Shown here: positions 8,878 through 18,837 of the stretch, in pieces
How the letters are laid out: every line of letters starts with the position of its first letter
Position numbering within the stretch: the first letter of the stretch is position 1
Source: Rubrivivax sp.
GTDB lineage: Bacteria; Pseudomonadota; Gammaproteobacteria; Burkholderiales; Burkholderiaceae_C
NCBI GenBank assembly: GCA_016790425.1
Contig: JAEUPF010000116.1
Span: forward strand, 1 to 51,768
Length of the DNA stretch: 51,768 nt
Direction of reading: 5' to 3'
Translations under genes and position numbers: made by a program
Notes under the pieces: model-generated
What the model was told of the DNA's origin: nothing
Seen by the model: only the letters and a program-made list of their open reading frames with translations
The model's database searches: none

Positions 8878-9810
8878 ATGTCGTACATCCTCGACGCCCT
8901 GCGCCGCGCCGAGAGCGAGCGCGAACGCGGCCAGGTGCCCGGGCTGCATGCGCAGGCGGTGCCGGTGGGCATCGGCGACGAGCCGCCGGCGCGCGGCGCC
9001 AGGGCGCTGCGGTTCGGCGTCATCGCGGCCGCGGCGGTGATCGTGCTGGGCGGGCTGGCCTGGTGGTGGAGCGCCGGCCGCTCGCGCGACGCGGTCGCGG
9101 CGGGCGCGGCCGGCATCGCCAATCGCCAAGGCACGGGTGCGAGCGCGGGCGAGCCGGCCGTGGTCGCGGCCGCGCCATCGCCGACCTCGCAAACACCACC
9201 GCCACCCGCCGGGCCGCCGCTGCTCGTGGCGCCGCCTGCGCCGCCTGCGCCACCACCATCACCAGCCTCACCGCCACCACTGCCATCACCGCCATCACCG
9301 CGAGCAGCAGCAGCAGCGCCGCCGGCGCCGCCGGCACCCCAGGCGCCACCGGCGCCACTCCTGCCGCCCCACGGCGCCGCAGCCACAGGCTCGCAACCTG
9401 TTCCCGCACAGACCGGCGGAGTCGCGCCTGCACGGCCGCAAGCACCTGACGCCGGAACTGCGGGTCCGGCGGCCGCGCCGGGTCCCCGGTCGACCCCCGG
9501 GTCTGCGTCGCCGTCCGCCCCGTCCGCCCCATCCGCACCGTCAGCGCCCGCAACCCCTTCCGCGGCCCCGGCGCCGGCCAAGCCCACGCTGCTGGCAGAC
9601 CTGCCCGCCCAGCAGCGGTCCGAACTGCCGCAGATGCTGATCGGCGGCGCGATCTACTCCGACCAGCCGGCCAGCCGCTTCGTCGTCATCAACGGCATGG
9701 TCGTTCGCGAAGGCGAGACCGCCGCGCCGGGTGTCGTGCTCGAACGCATCGGCCCGAAGTCGGCCATCGTGCGCTGGCGCGAAACGCGCATCGAGTTGCC
9801 GATCAACTAG
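8878..9810 (+). CDS. gspB: GspB/ExeB-type type II secretion assembly protein
   Basis: Partner of GspA in the inner-membrane complex that recruits and positions the secretin. The 310-residue protein begins MSYILDALRRAESERERGQV, the hallmark N-terminus of this family. A single membrane helix sits near residues 43-63 (VIAAAAVIVLGGLAWWW). A very long Pro/Ala-rich periplasmic linker covers about 100-230. The C-terminal T2SSB domain follows (LPQMLIGGAIYSDQPASRFV through the end). Only three bases separate it from the gspA stop, so translation is probably coupled. The linker is low-complexity at DNA level too (CACCAC/GCCGCC runs). The gene ends 64 bp from the convergent methyltransferase. Confidence 0.9.
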   Translation: MSYILDALRRAESERERGQVPGLHAQAVPVGIGDEPPARGARALRFGVIAAAAVIVLGGLAWWWSAGRSRDAVAAGAAGIANRQGTGASAGEPAVVAAAPSPTSQTPPPPAGPPLLVAPPAPPAPPPSPASPPPLPSPPSPRAAAAAPPAPPAPQAPPAPLLPPHGAAATGSQPVPAQTGGVAPARPQAPDAGTAGPAAAPGPRSTPGSASPSAPSAPSAPSAPATPSAAPAPAKPTLLADLPAQQRSELPQMLIGGAIYSDQPASRFVVINGMVVREGETAAPGVVLERIGPKSAIVRWRETRIELPIN

Positions 9811-9874
9811 GAGCCCGGACCCTCACGGCGCGAACGGCGCGAACGGCGTTGCGCGGCGACCGAGGCTGCCGGCA

Positions 9875-10507
9875 TCACGCCGGCCGCCGCGCCACCAGGC
9901 CCAGCAGCGCCGAGCGGCCGCTGTGGCCGCTGCCTTCGTGGATCTCGGCTTCGTATTCGGTGAGCTCGACGATCTCGGCGCTGCCGGCGAACGCTTCGCG
10001 CAGCATCGCCTCGGTGTACAGGTGTTCGAGGATCGGCGGGCCGCCGGTGCGGTACTCCAGCTGCTTGGGCGTGTAGCCGTGCAGCAGCAGCAAGCCGCCG
10101 GGCTTCAGCGCGCGCACCATGTTGGCGAACAGGCGCTGCCGCTGCGGCGGGTCGGCGAACTGCACGAAGATGGCCGCGACCGCGTCGAACGCGTCGCCGG
10201 GCATCGAGGGCCAGGCGTACGAATCGCAATCGGCGAGCGCGTATCCGACCTGCACGCCTTCGCGCGCCGCGAAGGCCTGCGCCTTCGCCACCGCGTTGGC
10301 GGCGATGTCGAAGGCCTCGACGCGGTGGCCCTGCCGGGCCAGGAAGACGCTGTTGCGGCCTTCGCCGTCGGCCACGCAGAGCACGCGCGAGCCCGGTGCC
10401 AGCCAGCCGGCGTGCGCGCGCAGCCAGGCGTTGGGCTCGGTGCCGAAGAGGAACGTCTCGCCGGCGAAGCGGCGATTCCAGGTTGCGGCGGCGTCGGTGA
10501 AGGCCAT
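9875..10507 (-). CDS. Class I SAM-dependent methyltransferase (TehB/TPMT-like group)
   Basis: A 210-residue soluble methyltransferase. It has the Rossmann SAM site: motif I-like VLCVADGEGRNSVFLARQG (about 45-62), an acidic loop ending AFDIA and an FDAVAAIFVQF post-motif. LKPGGLLLLHGYTPKQLEYRTGGPP follows in the substrate region. The WNRRFAG and FGTEPNAWLR start is typical of small TehB/thiopurine-methyltransferase-like enzymes that can methylate thiol, chalcogen or small-molecule acceptors. The acceptor here is unknown. The start at 10507 is chosen over longer open frame because family similarity begins there. It lies 50 bp after the DUF2892-type gene on the same strand, so it may be the last gene of the sulfide operon, although a strong palindrome sits in the gap. 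Confidence 0.82.
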   Translation of the reverse strand: MAFTDAAATWNRRFAGETFLFGTEPNAWLRAHAGWLAPGSRVLCVADGEGRNSVFLARQGHRVEAFDIAANAVAKAQAFAAREGVQVGYALADCDSYAWPSMPGDAFDAVAAIFVQFADPPQRQRLFANMVRALKPGGLLLLHGYTPKQLEYRTGGPPILEHLYTEAMLREAFAGSAEIVELTEYEAEIHEGSGHSGRSALLGLVARRPA

Positions 10508-10522
10508 GCTGCGCGCTCCGCA

Positions 10523-10540
10523 GGCCCGCGCGCGCGGGCC
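10523..10540. other. 18-bp perfect GC palindrome between the DUF2892 and methyltransferase genes
   Basis: The bases GGCCCGCGC followed by GCGCGGGCC form a perfect 18-bp palindrome just upstream of the methyltransferase start. It has no U-tract, so it is not a classical terminator. It could pause transcription or reduce expression of the last gene. Confidence 0.45.
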
Positions 10541-10557
10541 TTGGTGAACGGTGGCGC

Positions 10558-10767
10558 TCAGCAGCCGGGGCGAATCCCCAGCTTGCGCCACAGCGACTCC
10601 ATCATGCACCAGCGCGTCAGCGCGCTTTGCAGCAGGTTGATGCCGACGAAGGCGGTGAACGCCAGCCACCATTGGCTGACGAACAGCGGGCTGCCCGGCA
10701 CGCCGAGCGCCAGCGACAGCAGCACGAAAGCACCGGCAAAAAAGCGAACGAGTTGCCACGAGGTCAT
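10558..10767 (-). CDS. Small membrane protein, DUF2892 (YgaP-like transmembrane) type
   Basis: A 69-residue protein with two hydrophobic hairpin helices (FFAGAFVLLSLALG and WLAFTAFVGINLLQSAL). It ends RWCMMESLWRKLGIRPGC. The pattern of two helices, an N-Q/L-QSALT turn and a Cys/Pro C-terminus matches the DUF2892 membrane domain. That domain is often fused to rhodaneses or found beside sulfur-handling enzymes. The ATG at 10767 overlaps the RND pump stop (ATGA) and has AAGGAG upstream, so translation is coupled to the pump. The two C-terminal cysteines could be redox-active or persulfidated, which is an inference. It is too small to judge function on its own. Confidence 0.75.
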   Translation of the reverse strand: MTSWQLVRFFAGAFVLLSLALGVPGSPLFVSQWWLAFTAFVGINLLQSALTRWCMMESLWRKLGIRPGC

Positions 10768-13700
10768 GAGGAAGCTCCTTGGGGAGTGGGGTTGGACGAA
10801 GAAGGATGCGCGGGCGAAGACGGCGCGGATGAAGACGATGCCGCCGGCCGCGGCCGCCGGCAGGCCACGAAGTACAGCAGCGGAATCACCACCAGCGTCA
10901 GCACCGTGCTGACGAAGATGCCGAAGATCAGCGAGATCGCCAGGCCGTTGAAGATCGGGTCGTCGAGGATGAAGAAGGCGCCCAGCATCGCCGCCAGGCC
11001 CGTCAGCACGATCGGCTGCGCGCGCGTCGCGGCCGAGCGCACCACCGCCTCTTCCAGCGGCATGCCGCTGTCGACCTGGGCGCGGATGAAATCCACCAGC
11101 AGGATCGAGTTGCGAACGATGATGCCGGCCAGCGCGATCATGCCGATCATGCTGGTGGCGGTGAACTGCGCGCCCAGCAGCGCATGCCCGGGCATCACGC
11201 CGACGATCGTCAGCGGGATCGGCGCCATGATGATGAGCGGCGTGACGTAGGGGTGCACCGTCGGCACGCCGGCGCGGCCAGGCGCGCTGCTCGCGCCCTG
11301 CGAGAACTGCGCCACCACCAGCAGGTAGATCAGCACCAGGCCCACCGCGTAGGCGGCGCCCATGTCGCGGAAGGTCTCGTAGGTGATCTGCCACTCGCCG
11401 TCCCACTTCAGCGCGTACTCGCGCCACGGTTCGGCGGGCTGGGCGATGAAGGTCTCGCCCAGGCGCCCGCCGCCGGGCGTGGCGATGTCGGCCAGCGCGC
11501 GGCGCATCTTGAACATGCCGTACAGCGGGCTGTCGATGGCGCCGGCCACGTCGCCGGTGACCAGGTGCACGGGCAGCCCGTCCTTGTGCAGCAGCGGCTG
11601 CTCGCGCTCGGTGTCGCTGACGCGCACGAGCTCGCGGATCGGCACCACCTGCCCGGCGGCGCCGCGCACGCCCAGCGCGAGCAGCGCGTCGAGGTTGCCG
11701 TGGCTTTCGGCCGGAAGCTGCAGCGTCGCCGCGGCCGGGTACTTGCTCGCGTCGTGCAGGTAGGTGGCGGCGTCGCCGGTGAGTCCGGTGCGCAGCGTGG
11801 CGACGATGGCCGCCTGCGGCACGCCGAGCATCGCCGCCTTGCGCCGGTCCACCAGCAGCAGCTTGCGCGGTGCCGCGGCGATGCCCGAGTCGTCGACGTC
11901 GACGACGCCGGCGGTGCCCTCGAACACGCGCCGCACGGCCAGCGCCACCTCGCGGCGGCCGGCCGCCTCGGGGCCGTAGACCTCGGCGACGATCGGCGAG
12001 AGCACCGGCGGCCCCGGCGGCACTTCCACCACCTTGACGTTGGCGCCGTGCCGGCGGCCGATGGCCTGCAGCGCCGGGCGCACGCGCGTGGCGATGGCGT
12101 GGCTGGGTTCCTTGCGCGCGTGCTTGTCGACGAGGTTGACCTGCAGGTCGCCCACTTCGCCGCCGGCGCGCAGGTAGTACTGGCGCACGAGGCCGTTGAA
12201 GTTGATCGGCGCCGCGGTGCCGGCATAGGCCTGGTAGTCGGTGACCTCGCGTTGCTGTGCCAGGTGGGCGCCGATCTCGCGCAGCACCGCCGCCGTGCGC
12301 TCCACCGGCGTGCCGGCGGGCATGTCCACCACCACCTGGAACTCCGACTTGTTGTCGAAGGGCAGCATCTTCAGCACGACCAGGCCGAGCACGGGCAGCA
12401 CCAGCGACAGCGCGATCAGCCCGGCCACCGCCACGCCCAGCAGCGCGCGGCTGCGCCGGCCGCGGCGCGCATCGAGCAGCGGCCGGAAGACGCGCGCGAA
12501 GAGGCGCTCGAAGAACGGCCCCAGGCGCGAAGGCGCCGCGTGCGCTTCGCCGCCGCCGTGGCCGCCGTGCTTCAGCCACAGCCGCGCCAGCCACGGCGTG
12601 ACGACGAAGGCCACCGCCAGCGACAGCAGCATCCCGAGGCTGGCGTTGATCGGGATCGGTCCCATGTACGGCCCCATCAGCCCGCTGACGAAGGCCATCG
12701 GCAGCAGCGCGGCGATGACGGTGAAGGTGGCGAGGATCGTCGGCCCGCCCACTTCGTCGACCGCGGCGGGGATCAACTCCACCAGCGGCTTGCCCGGATG
12801 CAGCGCCATGTGGCGGTGGATGTTCTCGACCACCACGATGGCGTCGTCGACGAGGATGCCGATCGAGAAGATCAGCGCGAACAGCGACACCCGGTTGAGC
12901 GTGAACCCCCAGGCCCACGACGCGAACAGCGTCAGCGCCAGCGTCAGCACCACGGCGGCGCCGACGATGGCCGCCTCGCGCCGGCCGAGGGCCACGAAGA
13001 CCAGCGCCACCACCGACGCGGTGGCGAACAGCAGCTTGCGGATGAGCTGCATCGCCTTGTCGTTGGCGGTGGCGCCGTAGTTGCGCGTCGTGCTGACCTG
13101 CACGTCGTGCGGGATCAGCGTGTTGCGCAGCGCGCCGACGCGCCTCATCACCGCATCGGCCACGGCGATGGCGTTCTCGCCCGGCTTCTTGGTGACGCTA
13201 ATCGTCACGGCCGGGTATTCGCTGCCGGGCCGCACGCCCGCGGCGCTGCCGGGCTTGCCGGCGGCGCCGCCGCCGTTTGCGTCGGCGCTGCCGGCGCCGA
13301 TGCCGTGCCACACGTAGCGCTGTGGCGGCAAAGGCCCGTCGACGACGCTGGCCACGTCGTGCAGGAACACCGGGCGTCCGTTGCGCACGCCGACGACGAG
13401 CTCGCCCACGTCGCGCGCGTCGCGCAGGTACGGTCCCGCTTCGACGGCCACGGCGCGGTCGCCGCCCAGCAGCGTGCCCACCGGCGCGCCCAGGTTGGCC
13501 GACTGCAGTGCCTGGCGCAGGTCGCTCACCGTGACGCCGGTGCCGGCCAGGCGCGCCGGGTCCACTTCCACGCGCACGGCGCGGCCGGGGCCGCCGACGG
13601 TGGCCACCTCGCGGGTGCCGCTCACGCGCTTGAGTTCGGACTCCAGCGTGTGCGCCACGCGCTCGAGGTCGAAGGCGCTGCCTTGCGGATCCTTGGCGAA

Positions 13701-14201
13701 GAGCGTCAGCGTGACGATGGGCACGTCGTCGATGCCCTTGGGCTTGATGATCGGCTCGCCCACCCCCAGGCCCGCGGGCAGCCAGTCGGCGTTGGCGTTC
13801 ACCGTGTCATAGAGGCGCACCAGCGCCTCGATGCGCGGCACGCCGACCTTGAACTGCACGGTGACGATGGCCACGCCCGGGCGCGCGACGCTGGTCACGT
13901 GCTCGATGCCGGCGATCTGCGCCAGCACCTGCTCGGCCGGCTGCGCCACCATCTGCTCCACGTCGCGCACGGCGGCGCCGGGGAACGGGATGATGACGTT
14001 GGCCATCGTCACGTCGATCTGCGGCTCTTCCTCGCGCGGCGTCACGAACACCGCGAAGGCGCCCAGCAGCAGCGCCAGCGCGGCCAGCAGCGGCGTCAGG
14101 TGCGCGCCCTGGAAGAAGCGCGCGATGCGGCCGGAGACCCCGAGCGGGACGGGCTGGCCGCCTTGGCCGGCCGTGTCGGCAGGGCGTTCTGAATCGGACA
14201 T
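10764..14201 (-). CDS. RND efflux transporter permease (AcrB/HAE1-like)
   Basis: A 1145-residue inner-membrane pump subunit of the RND superfamily. It expels a substrate using the proton gradient, together with the adaptor encoded at 15575-16831. It has a single N-terminal helix (about 35-52), then a large periplasmic loop. The helix-4 motif ILVDDAIVVVENIHRH keeps both aspartates of the proton relay. A second loop/helix repeat follows, ending TLVVIPLLYF. The periplasmic PFPGAAVRDVEQMV and QPAEQV segments are typical of this branch. No outer-membrane channel gene is nearby. The gene lies 22 bp after sqr and overlaps the DUF2892-type gene by 4 bp. The genetic link to sulfide oxidation suggests a sulfur- or quinone-related substrate, but no substrate residues can be named. 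Confidence 0.92.
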   Translation of the reverse strand: MSDSERPADTAGQGGQPVPLGVSGRIARFFQGAHLTPLLAALALLLGAFAVFVTPREEEPQIDVTMANVIIPFPGAAVRDVEQMVAQPAEQVLAQIAGIEHVTSVARPGVAIVTVQFKVGVPRIEALVRLYDTVNANADWLPAGLGVGEPIIKPKGIDDVPIVTLTLFAKDPQGSAFDLERVAHTLESELKRVSGTREVATVGGPGRAVRVEVDPARLAGTGVTVSDLRQALQSANLGAPVGTLLGGDRAVAVEAGPYLRDARDVGELVVGVRNGRPVFLHDVASVVDGPLPPQRYVWHGIGAGSADANGGGAAGKPGSAAGVRPGSEYPAVTISVTKKPGENAIAVADAVMRRVGALRNTLIPHDVQVSTTRNYGATANDKAMQLIRKLLFATASVVALVFVALGRREAAIVGAAVVLTLALTLFASWAWGFTLNRVSLFALIFSIGILVDDAIVVVENIHRHMALHPGKPLVELIPAAVDEVGGPTILATFTVIAALLPMAFVSGLMGPYMGPIPINASLGMLLSLAVAFVVTPWLARLWLKHGGHGGGEAHAAPSRLGPFFERLFARVFRPLLDARRGRRSRALLGVAVAGLIALSLVLPVLGLVVLKMLPFDNKSEFQVVVDMPAGTPVERTAAVLREIGAHLAQQREVTDYQAYAGTAAPINFNGLVRQYYLRAGGEVGDLQVNLVDKHARKEPSHAIATRVRPALQAIGRRHGANVKVVEVPPGPPVLSPIVAEVYGPEAAGRREVALAVRRVFEGTAGVVDVDDSGIAAAPRKLLLVDRRKAAMLGVPQAAIVATLRTGLTGDAATYLHDASKYPAAATLQLPAESHGNLDALLALGVRGAAGQVVPIRELVRVSDTEREQPLLHKDGLPVHLVTGDVAGAIDSPLYGMFKMRRALADIATPGGGRLGETFIAQPAEPWREYALKWDGEWQITYETFRDMGAAYAVGLVLIYLLVVAQFSQGASSAPGRAGVPTVHPYVTPLIIMAPIPLTIVGVMPGHALLGAQFTATSMIGMIALAGIIVRNSILLVDFIRAQVDSGMPLEEAVVRSAATRAQPIVLTGLAAMLGAFFILDDPIFNGLAISLIFGIFVSTVLTLVVIPLLYFVACRRPRPAASSSSAPSSPAHPSSSNPTPQGASS

Positions 14202-14223
14202 CGGTGTGCGCGGCCCTGCCGCC

Positions 14224-16831
<2,608 letters not shown>

Positions 16832-16873
16832 CGTTCTCGGTTCGCAGGCGTGTCAGGACTTCGACGTTGGGTT

Positions 16874-16902
16874 ATTATTTAACTACACAAGCAAATAGTC
16901 AA
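16874..16902 (-). promoter_or_regulatory. Sigma70-like promoter for the adaptor/sqr/RND operon
   Basis: On the minus strand, TTGACT (16902-16897) and AATAAT (16879-16874) each match the consensus at five of six bases, with a 17-bp spacer. This is the most AT-rich spot in the region and lies 43 bp before the adaptor start codon. Confidence 0.6.
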
Positions 16903-16914
16903 TCAAGCGATTGA
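16876..16914. promoter_or_regulatory. Candidate ArsR-family operator (two inverted repeats over the promoter)
   Basis: An interrupted palindrome with arms TATTT (16876-16880) and AAATA (16893-16897) covers the -10/-35 region. A second, perfect one (TCAATC, 4-bp gap, GATTGA; 16899-16914) abuts the -35 box. AT-rich dyads over a divergent promoter are usual ArsR/SmtB binding sites. Binding itself is inferred. Confidence 0.5.
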
Positions 16915-17054
16915 GCAAGAACAGAGGCGCCAACCTAGAATGCGACTCGTGCGCAGCCGCCGGTTCCGCTATGGCGCCGGCGCGCCGGCGCGGCCGCGGC
17001 GCCTCGCCGGCTTGCGCTCTTCCCTCCGGACGCCTTCTCACCGCCTGCCCTGTC

Positions 17055-17426
17055 ATGGAAGGTCTGCCCCCCGAAGCGCTGGCGCAAGTGGCCGCGTATT
17101 TCCAGGCGCTGTCCGAGCCGACGCGCCTCATGATCCTCAACCAGCTTCGCCGCGGCGAACGCAACGTCGGTGACCTGGCGCAGGCGTGCGAGTGCACTTC
17201 GGCCAACGCGTCGCGCCACCTGGCCACGCTGATGCAGCACGGCCTCGTGCAGCGCGAGGCACGCGGCACGGCGGTGTATTACCGCATCGCCGACGACTCG
17301 GTCTACGCCCTGTGCGACCTGGTGTGCGGCAGCATCGCGCGCCAGATCGAGCGCAAGGCCGACGACCGCAAGGCGTTCCTGCGCGCCCGCACGGCGGCGG
17401 CGAAGCCGCGCACCCGCGCGGCGTGA
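17055..17426 (+). CDS. ArsR/SmtB-family transcriptional regulator
   Basis: A 123-residue winged-helix repressor. It has LSEPTRLMILNQLRRGERNV (helices 1-2), recognition helix TSANASRHLATLMQHGLV and the wing REARGTAVYYRIADDSVY. It contains four cysteines: Cys45 and Cys47 just before the recognition helix, and Cys87 and Cys91 in the C-terminal dimer helix (LCDLVCGSI). This does not match the BigR/SqrR pair as I remember it, nor the classical CxC site of ArsR. It still offers a thiol-based sensor for persulfide, metal or oxidant. The frame is open upstream to 16911, but family similarity begins at MEGLPPEALA, so the ATG at 17055 is preferred despite a weak ribosome site. Divergent to the sqr/RND operon, which it probably controls. 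Confidence 0.85.
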   Translation: MEGLPPEALAQVAAYFQALSEPTRLMILNQLRRGERNVGDLAQACECTSANASRHLATLMQHGLVQREARGTAVYYRIADDSVYALCDLVCGSIARQIERKADDRKAFLRARTAAAKPRTRAA

Positions 17427-17433
17427 AGGCGGC

Positions 17434-17532
17434 GTGCAGGCCGCGTATGGGCCGCGTATAGGCCGCGTATAGGCCGCATAGGGGCCACATATTGGCCGCG
17501 CGTAGGCCGCGCGTATGCCGCGTGCAGGCCGC
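17434..17532. repeat. Nine-copy degenerate 11-bp tandem repeat
   Basis: Nine consecutive 11-bp units fill the gap between arsR and the CoA-transferase gene. The consensus is about GTATAGGCCGC. Units 1 and 9 are identical (GTGCAGGCCGC), units 3 and 4 are identical, and the rest differ mainly in the first five bases. The period is not a multiple of three, and the repeat starts 8 bp after the arsR stop, so it is non-coding. Confidence 0.9.
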
Positions 17533-17574
17533 CCGCTGGCGCAGCGGGCGTGCCTCGCCGCGGCGGCGCCTCCT

Positions 17575-18837
17575 TCAGGCGCCGCTCGGCTCGTTGCCGG
17601 CGCTCGCGGCGGCCTCGGGATGGGCGCCGACGACCCCGGCGCGCTGCAGCGCGGTGATCTCGGCCTGCGAGTAGCCCAGTGCGCCGAGCAGTGCTGCCGT
17701 GTGCTCGCCCAGCGCCGGCGGCGCGGCGCGCAAGGGCAGGCGCCGGCCGCCCAGCGCAAGCGGCAGCAGCGGCGTTCGCGTGGCCACGGCGCGGCCGGCG
17801 CTGCTGGCGTCGGCCGGCAGGTTCACCGCAGCGAGGCCGCCGGTGGCCAGCAGGTGCGGATCGTCGAAGAGGTCTTCGGGCCGCGTGATCAGCGCATACG
17901 GCAGGCCGGTCTTCTCGAAGCGCGCGCCCAGCTCCGCGGCGCCGAACGCGGCGAAGCGCTCGCGCAACAGCGGCAGCAGCCACCCGCGCGCCTGCACGCG
18001 GGCGTTGTTGCTCGCCAGGCGCGCATCGGCCTTCAGGTCGGCAAAGCCGAACTCGTCGCACAGCAGTGCCCATTGCGTGTCGCTGACGGCGGCGAGGAAG
18101 ATCTGTTCGCCGCCCTTCACCGTGAACACGTCGTACACGGCCCAGGCGCTGATGCGGCTGGGCATCGGAGCGGCCGGCTTGCCGCTCACCGCGTACTGCA
18201 TCATGTGCTGCGCGACGAGGAAGACGTTGTTCTCGAAGAGCGCGCTTTGCACTTCCTGGCCGCGCCCGGTGCGCTCGCGCGCGCTCAGGGCCGCCAGCGC
18301 GCCGATGGCGCCGAACATGCCACCCATGATGTCGTTGACGCTGGTGCCCGCGCGCAGCGGCCGCCCCTCGGGGCCGGTCATGTAGGCCAGGCCGCCCATC
18401 ATCTGCACCACCTCGTCCAGCGCCGTGCGGTGCTCGTAGGGGCCGGGCAGGAAGCCCTTATGCGAGACGTAGACGAGGCGCGGGTTCAGGCGCGACAGCG
18501 CCGCGTAGCCGAGGCCGAGCTTGTCCATCGTGCCGGCCTTGAAGTTCTCGCTGAACACGTCGGCGCCGCCGACGAGGCGCAGCACGACCTCGCGGCCGCG
18601 CGCGTCCTTCACGTCGACGGCGAGGCTCTTCTTGTTGCGGTTGAAGATGCCGAAGAAGCCGGCGCCCGAGCCGAGCAGCCGGCGCGTGCTGTCGCCGCCC
18701 AGCGGCTCGACCTTGATGACCTCGGCGCCGAGGTCGGCGAGGATGAGGCCGCAGGTCGGCCCCATCACCATGTGCGTGAATTCGACGACGCGCAGGCCGG
18801 CCAGCGGCAGCGCGGCGGGAGCAGGGGCGTCGGTCAT
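17575..18837 (-). CDS. CaiB/BaiF (class III) CoA-transferase
   Basis: Moves CoA between carboxylic acids. The 420-residue protein starts with the family pattern LRVVEFTHMVMGPTCG and LADLGAEVIKVEPLGGDSTR. NRNKKSLAVDVKDARG, SENFKAGTMDKLGLGY and a conserved Asp at 169 (SVNDIMGGMFGAIGAL) follow; the Asp is at the position of the catalytic Asp of formyl-CoA transferase. The interlocked-dimer C-terminal part follows (RPEDLFDDPHLLA). The acyl substrate is not known. The start overlaps the lyase stop (ATGA), so the two proteins are made together. The transferase likely activates the acid that the lyase cleaves, for example a 3-hydroxy-3-methylglutarate-like or citramalate-like diacid (inference). Confidence 0.9.
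   Translation of the reverse strand: MTDAPAPAALPLAGLRVVEFTHMVMGPTCGLILADLGAEVIKVEPLGGDSTRRLLGSGAGFFGIFNRNKKSLAVDVKDARGREVVLRLVGGADVFSENFKAGTMDKLGLGYAALSRLNPRLVYVSHKGFLPGPYEHRTALDEVVQMMGGLAYMTGPEGRPLRAGTSVNDIMGGMFGAIGALAALSARERTGRGQEVQSALFENNVFLVAQHMMQYAVSGKPAAPMPSRISAWAVYDVFTVKGGEQIFLAAVSDTQWALLCDEFGFADLKADARLASNNARVQARGWLLPLLRERFAAFGAAELGARFEKTGLPYALITRPEDLFDDPHLLATGGLAAVNLPADASSAGRAVATRTPLLPLALGGRRLPLRAAPPALGEHTAALLGALGYSQAEITALQRAGVVGAHPEAAASAGNEPSGA

Noticed and set aside
5934-9449. A 1171-codon plus-strand open frame overlapping msrA, gspA and gspB
   Set aside because: It is another frame of three recognised genes and is Arg/Pro-rich without motifs.
11184-14192. A 1002-codon plus-strand open frame opposite the RND pump
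   Set aside because: It is antisense to a clear RND pump, has a His/Arg/Gly-heavy composition and no family motif. Long open antisense frames are expected in this GC-rich DNA.
16911-17054. A longer ArsR protein starting at TTG 16911
   Set aside because: The added 48 residues look random and the TTG lies inside the candidate operator. Family similarity starts at the ATG at 17055.
17434-17532. CRISPR array
   Set aside because: Units are 11 bp, adjoining and without spacers, and there are no cas genes.
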